Assembly (NCBI GenBank): GCA_019912685.1
Contig: JAIOII010001593.1
Coordinates: 1 to 51,088 of the forward strand
DNA: 51,088 bases
DNA from: Kofleriaceae bacterium
GTDB lineage: Bacteria; Myxococcota_A; Polyangia; Haliangiales; Haliangiaceae
Reading direction: 5' to 3'
Under the pieces are notes generated by a model. The model saw nothing but the letters and a program-made list of their open reading frames with translations. It had not been told where the DNA came from and made no database searches. The translations under genes were made by a program, and so were the position numbers. Position 1 is the stretch's first letter, and each line of letters begins with the position of its first letter. Shown here piece by piece: positions 1 through 9,041 of the stretch.

Positions 1-89
1 TGGTTGGCCTAGGAACCGCCACCCTACCGCTGCTGCCGTGCGCACTTCTCGTCGCTGCCAGCCTCTTCAGGAAGCCAGCGCAGCGGCGC

Positions 90-980
90 CTACGCTGCGA
101 TCCTCGCGTTCTCCTCGCCCACTAAACCTGGTGGAGAGCCGGAATTCTTCGGCAGCAATGTGTCCAGAAAGTCGCCCAGCGGCCGATGCACAGGAAACAT
201 CGTGAACCGCTGATCTCCGATCTCGACCGTCTCCGCCATGGCGTCCGCCGCCGCACGATGAATCATCACGAGCCCGAGATTCGTCTTGCGGTCCGTTCGC
301 GTCTCGCCACCCTCATGGAGCACAGTCGTCGCGCCGATCCGCGCGATAGCGTGCGGCACCCAGGCCTCATCGCACCAGCGCTCGAAAAGGTTGCCGTACT
401 TCGTCACGAATTCAGCCACGCCGATGTCGGACTCCGCGGTGTCGACGTCGAAGGTGATGATGAAGACGCCGCTCTTGTAGAGCTTGACCATCGGTAGGAG
501 CAGAAGCCGCCCCTCGTCGAATCCGAGGAGCACTGGTTCGAGGACCGCGCGCAGGTATTCGTCGTGCGGTCCACGCAGCGGGCTGTGAACACGTTTCTCG
601 CTAAAACGATGGAGCAACGCTCGTGCAAGGCCGTCGGCCGCGAGCCCCTCGATGTCGTCCGGCAGCTTGATGTGCGCGTGTGCTTCGTGCTCGCGCCATT
701 GAAGGTCCGCCTTCTCAGTTCGGAGCTTGCCGTCCTTCAACCAGAACGCGGAGCCGTCGGCGACGTAGGCCACAGACGCCACTCGCGACTCGACGAGCGA
801 GCGCGCTGCGGCGTCGAGATCGGCGATGCCCTGCACGTAGTAACTCGAGTACGCGTAGCTCACCGCCCACTGCTGGAGGACGAAGCTCGCCCTTTTCGAC
901 TCGAGGCGCGTCTCGCCGGTCGAATCCCCCGCCGAATGTGCAGCGACTAGTTCCACGTCCGAACAAGAAAGGATGCGCAC
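90..980 (-). CDS. Hypothetical protein, last gene of the RHS operon
   Basis: I do not recognise this 296-aa protein. The reading frame stays open upstream to 1559, but the first 190 or so residues of that frame are arginine-rich and lie antisense-like over the neighbouring genes. I therefore start it at the GTG at 980, where normal composition begins (VRILSCSDVELVAAHS). A start slightly upstream is possible. The protein is a soluble alpha/beta type with no signal peptide or membrane segment. Its C-terminal half contains FITFDVDTAESDIGVAEF and ends in a Pro/Gly-rich tail. It is co-directional with, and downstream of, the RHS toxin gene and the 104-aa gene, so an immunity or accessory role is possible. 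That is inferred from position only. Confidence 0.7.
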   Translation of the reverse strand: MRILSCSDVELVAAHSAGDSTGETRLESKRASFVLQQWAVSYAYSSYYVQGIADLDAAARSLVESRVASVAYVADGSAFWLKDGKLRTEKADLQWREHEAHAHIKLPDDIEGLAADGLARALLHRFSEKRVHSPLRGPHDEYLRAVLEPVLLGFDEGRLLLLPMVKLYKSGVFIITFDVDTAESDIGVAEFVTKYGNLFERWCDEAWVPHAIARIGATTVLHEGGETRTDRKTNLGLVMIHRAAADAMAETVEIGDQRFTMFPVHRPLGDFLDTLLPKNSGSPPGLVGEENARIAA

Positions 981-1138
981 GTTCGACCAAGGCGCAACCC
1001 CTAACCGAAGACGGGATCTGCACGTCGCAAGGTGGCGCAACTCCTGCTTAGCCTGGTCAGCTTCGGAGTGTGGATAGATACGCGCTCGTGACCGCCGCTT
1101 CGTCTTCCTTGTCCGAAGCGGATCGACGCCGCGAACGA

Positions 1139-1450
1139 CTACAGGAGCTTCGGTCCCACCTTGGCGATGGGCACCCACTGACCATCGAGGATGTAGTACT
1201 CGGGTGATAGTAGGTCGAAGCGGGCGTCGTCGTCTCCAAACTCCATCACCACTGCTCGACGGAGCGCGGCGGCACTGACGCCCGCCTGTCGCAAGCGCTC
1301 GATGCTCGGCGATTCGCCGCGCTCCGCGAGCGACGCCGCGGCTGCGGCGAGTTCCTCGCTTTCGGCTGACGACCAATCGTCGTCTGGGCAGTGGGCGCCC
1401 CCGGCGAAGTAGTGGCCACTGTTGCACCGAATGTACAAGGTTGTACTCAT
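1139..1450 (-). CDS. Small cysteine/histidine protein downstream of RHS; candidate immunity protein
   Basis: This is a 103-aa protein whose ATG at 1450 shares its A with the TGA stop of the RHS gene (TGATG junction). A GTG at 1453 is the alternative start. Such coupling is typical of toxin-immunity pairs. The N-terminus carries a compact Cys/His cluster, RCNSGHYFAGGAHCPDDDW, which could bind zinc. A central helical part (SIERLRQAGVSAAALRRAVV) looks like a small helix-turn-helix or helical bundle. An acidic strand-rich end follows. No signal peptide is visible, so it should act in the cytosol, where it could neutralise the methyltransferase-like tip of the RHS protein. The function is inferred from position; the motif and junction are seen directly. 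Confidence 0.75.
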   Translation of the reverse strand: MSTTLYIRCNSGHYFAGGAHCPDDDWSSAESEELAAAAASLAERGESPSIERLRQAGVSAAALRRAVVMEFGDDDARFDLLSPEYYILDGQWVPIAKVGPKLL

Positions 1451-4400
1451 CACGGTTTCCTTGCAGTGATCTTGCCGGAGTGACTCGGGTCGACGTGAAC
1501 GTCGGTGAACACGGACCTAATCTTGGAAAGGAAGTCGCTGACCTCGCCAGCCTTCTCACCTGTGTGGACTATCAGTTCGCCGCCCGGCCGAAGCACGCGA
1601 GCCGACTCGTCGATCGACGCGAACTCTCGCTTGAGTATCGAGAAGAACGGCACGCGCTCGAAATATACGGAGCTGAAGGACTGCGCCGCGAAAGGTGCAT
1701 CTGCGATATCGCCGACCACATGAGGCTTCGCGTCGGGACGGATGTTGAGAGAGACGTCGCCCGACTTGAGTCGAGGGAAGCCTTCGGCGCGACCACCCCC
1801 GACGACGAGTCTTGGGCCGGATGGCGGAGACGATGTGGGGCCTCGTTCGATCACGCCCGTCGAGGGGCGTGCCGGAGGTGGCGCGCTAGGCGGCATCGGC
1901 ATCAAGGCGGCGGTGGTGCCGCCAGCCGCACCCAAGGCAGCCGCCTCGAAGTGATCCGCGAACCACTGGCTGCCGGAAAGCTCTCTCGCGGCCTTATTGA
2001 GCTCGGAGTGGACGGGCTTCCCAGACCATGCTTGCCGTACGCCCGCCTGCGCTTGATCCAGGCCGATCGTCCCGACGACTCCGCCGACCACCTCCAAACC
2101 CGGGACGAGTGCGATCGCAATCCCGGCGTGCATGAGGCCAACCCCGGTAGCGGCGCGCGCGGCTCCCGCGACACGCGGGACGACTTCCCGGTGAGCGAAA
2201 TCGACGGCCTCATCGTACCAAGGGATCGACTGGTAGTACGGCTTGGCCTCCATCCCTTCACGGGCGCGCTCGTCGGCATAGCGTTCGAGGGCCCGGCGAT
2301 CCATGCCCATCGGGTCGCCGAACGCGAGTGGATGGTTGCCGGCGTACGTATAGAGGTTCGTTCCATCGACCGGGCCGCCGGGATCTCGTTGGAGGAACCG
2401 ACCCAATACTGGGGCGTACGATCGAGTGCGCTGGTCGTAGAGACCGGTCGGTGCGTCGAACGGGCGTCCACCGAATCCGAACGGCTGCTGAGCCGCGGTC
2501 GTGGACGGTGTGGCGAGGGGCGCGCCGGCTTGCTCGACGAGGTTGCCGAAGGGATCGTAGCGATAGCTTCCGAGGACCGAACCCGACGTGTCGGTTAGCG
2601 CACGCACCGAGCCTTGCTGGTCGACGTGGTACCAAGCGTCGAGACCGGCGGTAGCCGCATGCAGCGGATCGTCGACGGCGTCTCCGTGAACGTATTGCGC
2701 GACGCACTCATCGGTCGCGTAGTCCGCGATGCGATCCACGCCGTCGTGGATCGCGACGAGCCGGCCATGTGCCGATTCCTCGACGACACGGCGCCCAGCC
2801 GGGTCGTACAAGTAGCGCGCGACGACATCGCCGTTGGCGATGCGCGTGACACGACAAAGACGTCGCCAGGCGTCGTAGGCGTACGCGAACTGTCCATCTG
2901 ACACGAGATTGCCAGCCCGGTCGTACGCGTGCGCCGTCGCGTCGACCCTCGCGTACTGATCTCGGCCTCCTTCGTCCAGCGTGTAGCTGCGCGACGCGCC
3001 ACCGAGCGCGGTCGACTGGAGGCGGTTGCCGACGAGATCGAGGACCCATCGATCGGCCGGTTCAGCCGGGGCCGGAGGTAGCCGTGGCCCGATGGCACTG
3101 TCGATCGCCGGCTGACGGTGTGGCAGCGGTGCCTGTGGTGTCGCGGGTGGCGCGAAGGCGGCAACGTCGATGAACGCAACGGGCGCGGCCTCGGCGCGGG
3201 CGGTGAGCTGGTACTGCGCGTCGTAGCCGAAGCGCTCGGCTTCGCCCGTTTCGGGTACCGGTCTCGCGATCGTCCCTACGGCTTCGCACCGCAAGCGCGG
3301 GTTGCGTGCGCCGTCGTGGAATTGCTGCGTTCGCAATAGCGAGCCCCAGGCAGCGTCATGACGAATCTCGACGCGCCGACCGGCGGCGTCGTGGTTGACG
3401 GTGGTTGCGACGCCGTTCGGACGTTCCGTACGCCGGAGCCGGTTTCCAGCATACGCGTGCCTGGCCAGCGGACGTGGTGCAGGGCTTGGCGCACCAGGGT
3501 AGGCGGTGCCGTCGACCTCGTGGACGAGTTCGATGAGATGCCCGAGTGCGTCGCGCTCAAAGCGCACGAGACGGCCGCTCGGATAGCGCAGTCCGGTGAG
3601 ACGCCCGGCGTCGTCGTGCGTGCGCTCCACGCGGAACGGCGATCCGTCGACCACGGCGTCGTCCGCCACGGGATGGCCTAGCGAGTTGTATTGGGTGGCG
3701 AGATCGACGGCCTCGTGGCGGCTCCGCGTGAGCCGACCTAGGCCGTCGTACGTATGCTCGACGAGACGTGCGCCCTGGAGCTCGACGTCGGCATCTCGCT
3801 CCGCGTCGTCCACCTGCGTGCGGCGCAGGCGGCCCGCCTCGTCATAGTCGTGACGAAGCAAGACACCGTGCAAGTCGCGCACCGCGATGACACGATCATC
3901 ACGGTCGTAGCGCGTTACCACGCGAGCACCGTCGGGAAAGATCTCCTCGATCACGCGATTGGAGCGATCGTGGCGGTACTCGGTGCGGCGCCCGAGGGCG
4001 TCGATCCGCGCTCTCACGATGCCACTCGCGTCGCGTTCGTAGCGAACCGTCGCCGGTGGCAACGGCTGGCCAGTTCCCAGGCCATCGTCGGTACGGCGCG
4101 CCGTAGTCGACGCCACATAGCCGTAGACGTCGTAATCGAGCTCGGTGACATTGCCCAGCGCATCCCGTGTGCGCACGCGACGATCGAGGCTGTCATACTC
4201 GTACTCGGTCGTGTTGCCGAGCCCATCGCTCTCGGCGATCAGGCGGTCACGCTCGTCGTAACTTCCCGTCCAGCTCAGCACCTCCTCGCCAATCACGTTG
4301 CCGTCGACGTTCAAGACGCGATCGCGCCGGTCCCTTCGGATCGCGTTGCCGTGCGCGTCATAGGTCGTCTCGACGCTGTTCCCGAGCGGGTCGGTCACAC

Positions 4401-7395
4401 GAACGACGCGGCCGGCGGCGTCGTAGGCCGTGGTGGTCGTGTGTCCGAGGGGATCGACGACAGCAACGACGCGACCAGCAGCATCGAGGAAGGTTTGGGT
4501 CTCGACGCGCTGTCCCGGTCCGGGGCCGTTCTCGTGGTCGCGGACCACGTCGAAAACCTGAATGGGCTCGTCGAAGCGGTTGGCGATAGCGCGGATCGCA
4601 CGGCCCAGCTCGTCATAGTGGACCTCGCTCCGGGAGAGCAGCCAGTAGCTCCCGTCGGCGCGACGCTCGAAGCGTCGCACCACGGTCGGCCGACCACCCT
4701 TGTCGAACGACGTTCGGGTCACGTGCCCAAGCGGGTCGACGACGGCGACCACCTGACCGAACACGTTCACCTCGTAGACCTCGGCGCTCCCTTCGCCGGA
4801 TCGCTTTGCCACGATGCGACCATCCCGATCGCGGACCAGGGTCTCGGTCGACTCGCCGGCGACGCCGTACGAGCGGATCGTCTTAACGAGCTGGTCGCGC
4901 GAGTCATACCGGAAGTGGATGGTCGTATCGTTCGCGGCCATCGTGAAGCGCAGCGTGCCGGCCGCGTCGTACTTGCGCGCGATCCGATGATGCCGTCCGA
5001 TGTCCTCGCCTCCCCAGGTCTCCTTCACAACCTGGTGCTCCTCGTTGTACTTGTAGCGTCGCACGAGCACGCCACGGGACTGCATCACTCCGGGCTGGTC
5101 GGGATCAGGGGTGAGCCAGTCGACCTCGATGCGCTCAGGCTTGCCGGCGGGCTCGTAGCGTGTGCGCGTCTCGAACGCGAGTGGCGTCGGGCCGGTGGCG
5201 ACGATCACCCGGTCGAGCGAGTCGTAGCGCGCGCGCTCGACGAAGCGACCGTCCGCGGATTCCATGCCACGCGGTCGGGTCGTCGTCTCCACGCGTCCTA
5301 GCTCGTCGAGCCCGAATTCGGTGGTCAGGTTCAGGTGTCCAGCCGACAGGTCACCCGGGTCGACCACGGTACGCCGCACGAAGCCGGTGCGCCTGCCGTT
5401 GACGTTGTCGGGATCGGTCTCGAGGTAGTAGTCGGTCCGGAACTCGGTCCCCGCCGCATCACGGGCCCGAACCACACGACCACGTGGGTCGCGCTCCAGG
5501 ATCTCCGCAATGACAGGACCACTCGGCGTGCCGTTCGGCAGCGTCGGCGTCGGCGCGATCGTGCGCACGAGGTCACGCGTCGGATCACCGGCCGGACCGG
5601 CATACTCGAAGCGCGTCAGGAGCCGATGGTAGTCGGCTGGCTCGCTGGCGTCGGGATCCGGGCTCGTCGTCGCGCGCGGGTCCGAGACCGTGACCAACTG
5701 GCCGTACGCCGGCTCGTACGCACGCTTGACGATGATGTCGTCGGGCGCGGCTGCGTACACGTCGCCCCACCGATCGCTCCAGTCGAACGCCGTCGCTGCG
5801 TGACGGCGCGCGCGCTGGACTGTCGAAAGCACGCGCGCAAAGCCGCGGCGCTCGGCGGCGGTCAGGGCGTCGAGCCGCCACAGACTCTCCTCCGCGTCGG
5901 GTTCATTCGGATCGACCCGATGTCGACGATAGAAGTGGTCGCGGCCGGTGAGGAGATGCGTGACGACACCCTCCGGGGAGCGACTCGCCACGAGTTGACC
6001 ATCACGGTTGTAGCGATAGCGCCAGACGGCGCGCGTGCTCCTGATGCCCGGCTGCTTGTGCGTTTCTTCCTTGCGGATCAGGTTGCCGGCCGCGTTGTAG
6101 ACCGACAGCGTCTGGTAGCCGTTGCGCTCCTTGACCCAGCACCGGAACGCCGGCCGATCCTGGACGGGCCGGTCGACTCCATCGGTCGCGTCGACGGCCC
6201 CGTAGCGAAACCAGAAGTCGCCGTGCGCCGCTCGCTGGAAGACGACGCGGTTGTAGTCCTCCATTCCGACGCTCGTGCCGTACTTGGTGCGCAGATAGTG
6301 TCGGCCCTCGGGGTCGAAGATGTCGGTCAGGTTGTGAGCCAGCGGCCCGACCGAGTGCTCCGAGCTGGAATAGCGGTACTCGGTGACGCATCCACGCGCG
6401 CGTGTCGTCGTTGCGGGACTGATGACGTAGATGAGATCGCCGTGGCCGTCGTAGACGTATCGCCAGGCGCGGCCAGTGAAGTCAGCCACGCGAACGATCC
6501 GACCCTCCTCGTCGTAGTGAAACCGGACCCAGCGCGCCTCGTGGTTGACGTAGCAGCGATCGAGCCGGCCATCGACGTGCTCGAACCGCAGGTAGTTGCC
6601 CCAGCGATCCTCGATGCGTGCGAGCCGAAACGCACCCGACCAGTCAGATGCAGGCTCGAACACGTGCCGCAAGCCGTCCGGCGCTCGCCGAATCCACCCG
6701 GCGGGAGCGTTGGGTACGCCCAAAGGCTCGAGCGTCGCGTCGACGCCGTCGGGTGGAACGTAGTAGTCGTGCGTCGCGTGGCGACGGTAGTGCTCTTGCC
6801 GACCGGTTCCGGTCCAGAGAGACGCGTTGACGTCGTTGAGCGTGAGGAACGCGTTGTACCCATGATCCCAGCGGTGACCGAGCGGCCCGTCGTAGATCGT
6901 TTGGTGGCGATAGGTGCGGTGGAATGCGAAGTCGATCCCGGCTCCGCGGATGGTCAGGTCGGTGGCGTCGTGGACGAATTCACCGCTGAAGTGCTCGACG
7001 GGGTCGGCGACCTCGGTCGGTCGCACCGGTGCCGCGATGCTCGCACCGGCCGGAGCCTTGCGACGCTGCCCTTGCTCAGGGACTCGAAAGAACCGGACCT
7101 GAGCCGCGATTTCCTCATAGAGTTTCAGTCGGTCCGGCCCCGATGCTCCTCGCAGATACGGGTCCACGTAGTCGGCCATGAGTCGCCCAGCGACTCGCGC
7201 GACGTCCCCTTCGTCCCGCACCCGCCCGATCCCCTTCGTCAACGCATAACTTTGGACGAGAGCCGCGGCATGTCGGTGCTTGGTGAACCAGGGCTCCTCG
7301 CCCATAGCGCGCCCATAGAACTCCGGCGTCCCGGGTTTGGCCGGTGCCTCGTTCCTGGGGCGGACATCGTCACCCGGCGGTGCCAATCCGATCAC
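1450..7395 (-). CDS. RHS/YD-repeat polymorphic toxin with methyltransferase-like C-terminal tip
   Basis: This 1981-aa RHS protein has a DUF6531-type segment at about residues 125-210 (DPVEHFSGEFVHDATDLTI, then a W-D-H-GYN stretch). Dozens of YD repeats follow, of the form YDxxGRxxxxxDPLG, which build the RHS cocoon. The core ends near residue 1697 with the canonical D-PGGP-x3-NLYTYAGNHPLAF-DPMG signature, which in the family marks the border of the encapsulated toxin. The tail has a hydrophobic helix (GVGLMHAGIAIALVPGL) and a Pro-rich linker. From about residue 1860 it resembles a short class I SAM methyltransferase (RLVVGGGRAEGF, VVGDIADAPFAAQSF, ARVLRPGGELIVHTG). There is no PAAR, VgrG or signal peptide, so the export route is not encoded in the protein. 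The start overlaps the upstream gene by 26 nt. Confidence 0.95.
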   Translation of the reverse strand: MIGLAPPGDDVRPRNEAPAKPGTPEFYGRAMGEEPWFTKHRHAAALVQSYALTKGIGRVRDEGDVARVAGRLMADYVDPYLRGASGPDRLKLYEEIAAQVRFFRVPEQGQRRKAPAGASIAAPVRPTEVADPVEHFSGEFVHDATDLTIRGAGIDFAFHRTYRHQTIYDGPLGHRWDHGYNAFLTLNDVNASLWTGTGRQEHYRRHATHDYYVPPDGVDATLEPLGVPNAPAGWIRRAPDGLRHVFEPASDWSGAFRLARIEDRWGNYLRFEHVDGRLDRCYVNHEARWVRFHYDEEGRIVRVADFTGRAWRYVYDGHGDLIYVISPATTTRARGCVTEYRYSSSEHSVGPLAHNLTDIFDPEGRHYLRTKYGTSVGMEDYNRVVFQRAAHGDFWFRYGAVDATDGVDRPVQDRPAFRCWVKERNGYQTLSVYNAAGNLIRKEETHKQPGIRSTRAVWRYRYNRDGQLVASRSPEGVVTHLLTGRDHFYRRHRVDPNEPDAEESLWRLDALTAAERRGFARVLSTVQRARRHAATAFDWSDRWGDVYAAAPDDIIVKRAYEPAYGQLVTVSDPRATTSPDPDASEPADYHRLLTRFEYAGPAGDPTRDLVRTIAPTPTLPNGTPSGPVIAEILERDPRGRVVRARDAAGTEFRTDYYLETDPDNVNGRRTGFVRRTVVDPGDLSAGHLNLTTEFGLDELGRVETTTRPRGMESADGRFVERARYDSLDRVIVATGPTPLAFETRTRYEPAGKPERIEVDWLTPDPDQPGVMQSRGVLVRRYKYNEEHQVVKETWGGEDIGRHHRIARKYDAAGTLRFTMAANDTTIHFRYDSRDQLVKTIRSYGVAGESTETLVRDRDGRIVAKRSGEGSAEVYEVNVFGQVVAVVDPLGHVTRTSFDKGGRPTVVRRFERRADGSYWLLSRSEVHYDELGRAIRAIANRFDEPIQVFDVVRDHENGPGPGQRVETQTFLDAAGRVVAVVDPLGHTTTTAYDAAGRVVRVTDPLGNSVETTYDAHGNAIRRDRRDRVLNVDGNVIGEEVLSWTGSYDERDRLIAESDGLGNTTEYEYDSLDRRVRTRDALGNVTELDYDVYGYVASTTARRTDDGLGTGQPLPPATVRYERDASGIVRARIDALGRRTEYRHDRSNRVIEEIFPDGARVVTRYDRDDRVIAVRDLHGVLLRHDYDEAGRLRRTQVDDAERDADVELQGARLVEHTYDGLGRLTRSRHEAVDLATQYNSLGHPVADDAVVDGSPFRVERTHDDAGRLTGLRYPSGRLVRFERDALGHLIELVHEVDGTAYPGAPSPAPRPLARHAYAGNRLRRTERPNGVATTVNHDAAGRRVEIRHDAAWGSLLRTQQFHDGARNPRLRCEAVGTIARPVPETGEAERFGYDAQYQLTARAEAAPVAFIDVAAFAPPATPQAPLPHRQPAIDSAIGPRLPPAPAEPADRWVLDLVGNRLQSTALGGASRSYTLDEGGRDQYARVDATAHAYDRAGNLVSDGQFAYAYDAWRRLCRVTRIANGDVVARYLYDPAGRRVVEESAHGRLVAIHDGVDRIADYATDECVAQYVHGDAVDDPLHAATAGLDAWYHVDQQGSVRALTDTSGSVLGSYRYDPFGNLVEQAGAPLATPSTTAAQQPFGFGGRPFDAPTGLYDQRTRSYAPVLGRFLQRDPGGPVDGTNLYTYAGNHPLAFGDPMGMDRRALERYADERAREGMEAKPYYQSIPWYDEAVDFAHREVVPRVAGAARAATGVGLMHAGIAIALVPGLEVVGGVVGTIGLDQAQAGVRQAWSGKPVHSELNKAARELSGSQWFADHFEAAALGAAGGTTAALMPMPPSAPPPARPSTGVIERGPTSSPPSGPRLVVGGGRAEGFPRLKSGDVSLNIRPDAKPHVVGDIADAPFAAQSFSSVYFERVPFFSILKREFASIDESARVLRPGGELIVHTGEKAGEVSDFLSKIRSVFTDVHVDPSHSGKITARKP

Positions 7396-8938
7396 CCTTC
7401 ATCGGCGCAACCCCGGTCGCTGCAACCACGGCGTCGAGCAAGCGCTCACGCGCGCGCAGCACGACCGCAGGAACGTCCGGCTTGTTCGCGCCGTAGCTGA
7501 AGAGATCGCCCACATCGCGGATGTTGAGGCGCCGTAGCGCGACGGCATCGTCCTTCGTCACGTAGTCGAGCTTCACCAACTCGTCGACGTGGATACGCGA
7601 GCGCTTGCCGGCTGCCGACGCGAGCGTCCGGAACGTGGCGGTGTGCAGAAAGTCGCGCGGCGCGTACTGCCCGGCAGCGTGCATCGAGAGCACCTTGCGG
7701 CGGATTTCGGCCTGGGCCAAGTTGAGCTGATCGGCGGCATGCACCCGCTGCTTGCGGTTCGCGGCGGCGTAGTCGGCGGGCGCCTGGCCACCGAAGCGAC
7801 GTCGGACATCCACCACAGCTTCGCCGACGATCGGTGTCGGGAAGCGCGGCGGCTGTCCCGGCGGCACCGGCCGAGGCGGCAGGGGCTCCGTCGGCGGAGC
7901 GGCGACGACGCGGAGCTGATCTTCGACGAACTCGCCACAGCCGCGGACGATCCGGCGCGTTACGACAAGCGGATCAGGGAATTCGTCGGACGTTTGCTCG
8001 GCGGCCTCGCCTTTGTGGCTGGTCTCGATCTGCGCATGCACGCAGATGCCGGGGACGGAGCGCGGCATAGACGCGACGAGGAAGATGTCCTGCACACCTT
8101 CGAGGCGGCGGATGCCGTTGATCAGGTTGTTGTTGAGCTGAATCGCCTCGGTCGCCGCGTTCGGCCGCGCGAAGATGGCGAAGACCGCGCGGTTGGTGCC
8201 TGGGTGGTAGCCGTTGAGGAGCTGATACATCTGCGAAAGCTGCGTGCTCCGCCCTTGGGTCTCACGCCGCTCGGTGGATGCATCCGTGGTGGTGAGATCG
8301 ACGTTCTCGGTCGTGTTCCGCGAGACACTGCCGCCGCCACCGCCGAACCCCAGCGCGGCGCCGCCCGGCAAAGGGATGCTCACGTTCGCGCCGACGTTCC
8401 AGTGATCCTCGGTCGAGTTGGTCGTCGTGGATCCCTTCTGAGTGGCGACCTTGTTGGCCGAGCCCGACAGCACTTCCTTGGTGTCCGTGACCGCCTCGTA
8501 CAGCTCGCGCTTCTTCGGCTCGAAGTCGATGAAGTGTGGGTAGTTCTCCTCGGGGGAATCCTCGAGTGGACGCGGCAAGATCGAGACCTGGAGGATCGCG
8601 GTCAGACACGGCTGATACTCGTCGATCCAGTCGAGCACGTCGATCTTGTCCCAAAAGTCGCCCTGGAGCTCGTCGATCGACGCGGGCAGGTCGCCGCGTA
8701 CCGGCAACTCTTCGCGCGCGACCCACCCGGTGATCGTGGCCGACAGCTTGACGTAGACGATGCGATCGTTCGGGTAGTCTTCCTCGGTCTCGGCGAGCGG
8801 AACCGGGTACACATAAGCGGTCAGCGAGCTGCGCCACTTCGGCGGTCGCGCGAAGTCACCCCGGTCGAGCATGTCGCGACTCCATGCCAGGCGGAGCCAC
8901 GGGATATCGATCGGAATGCTGAGGGCCTCGGATGCCAT
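7370..8938 (-). CDS. Glycine-rich 522-aa protein paired with the RHS gene
   Basis: I know similar large hypothetical proteins but no established function. I chose the ATG at 8938; a TTG at 8944 gives two more residues. The N-terminal 150 residues are strand-rich. Residues about 155-250 form a Ser/Thr/Asn/Gly-rich amphipathic stretch (DHWNVGANVSIPLPGGAALG, then GGGGG and NTTENVDLTTTDASTERR), which resembles the beta-hairpin region of pore-forming or membrane-inserting proteins. A conserved-looking LSQMYQLLNGYHPGTNRAVF segment follows, then a Pro-rich linker near residue 355 and a helical C-terminal domain. Its last codons overlap the RHS start by 26 nt, so the two are probably co-translated. 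A delivery, pore or adaptor role for the RHS toxin, which lacks its own adaptor, is an inference. Confidence 0.85.
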   Translation of the reverse strand: MASEALSIPIDIPWLRLAWSRDMLDRGDFARPPKWRSSLTAYVYPVPLAETEEDYPNDRIVYVKLSATITGWVAREELPVRGDLPASIDELQGDFWDKIDVLDWIDEYQPCLTAILQVSILPRPLEDSPEENYPHFIDFEPKKRELYEAVTDTKEVLSGSANKVATQKGSTTTNSTEDHWNVGANVSIPLPGGAALGFGGGGGSVSRNTTENVDLTTTDASTERRETQGRSTQLSQMYQLLNGYHPGTNRAVFAIFARPNAATEAIQLNNNLINGIRRLEGVQDIFLVASMPRSVPGICVHAQIETSHKGEAAEQTSDEFPDPLVVTRRIVRGCGEFVEDQLRVVAAPPTEPLPPRPVPPGQPPRFPTPIVGEAVVDVRRRFGGQAPADYAAANRKQRVHAADQLNLAQAEIRRKVLSMHAAGQYAPRDFLHTATFRTLASAAGKRSRIHVDELVKLDYVTKDDAVALRRLNIRDVGDLFSYGANKPDVPAVVLRARERLLDAVVAATGVAPMKGDRIGTAG

Positions 8939-9041
8939 GGGCAATGAGCGTGCGCCGCACGCGACCTCGGGATCAATCGGAGGAGCGAGGAATCCGCCTT
9001 CCCCAGTTAATTCGCTTCAGGTCCTCGCATCGCCACGTCGC

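Noticed and set aside
3-125. Plus-strand frame ending at 125 with a hydrophobic stretch (TLPLLPCALLVAASLF), possibly the tail of a convergent gene
   Set aside because: Only about 40 codons are visible, it overlaps the end of the minus-strand gene, and nothing else supports it.
3754-7500. Long plus-strand open frames antisense to the RHS gene
   Set aside because: High GC content with regular RHS codons keeps the opposite strand open; the translations are Arg/Val/Asp-rich without recognisable domains.
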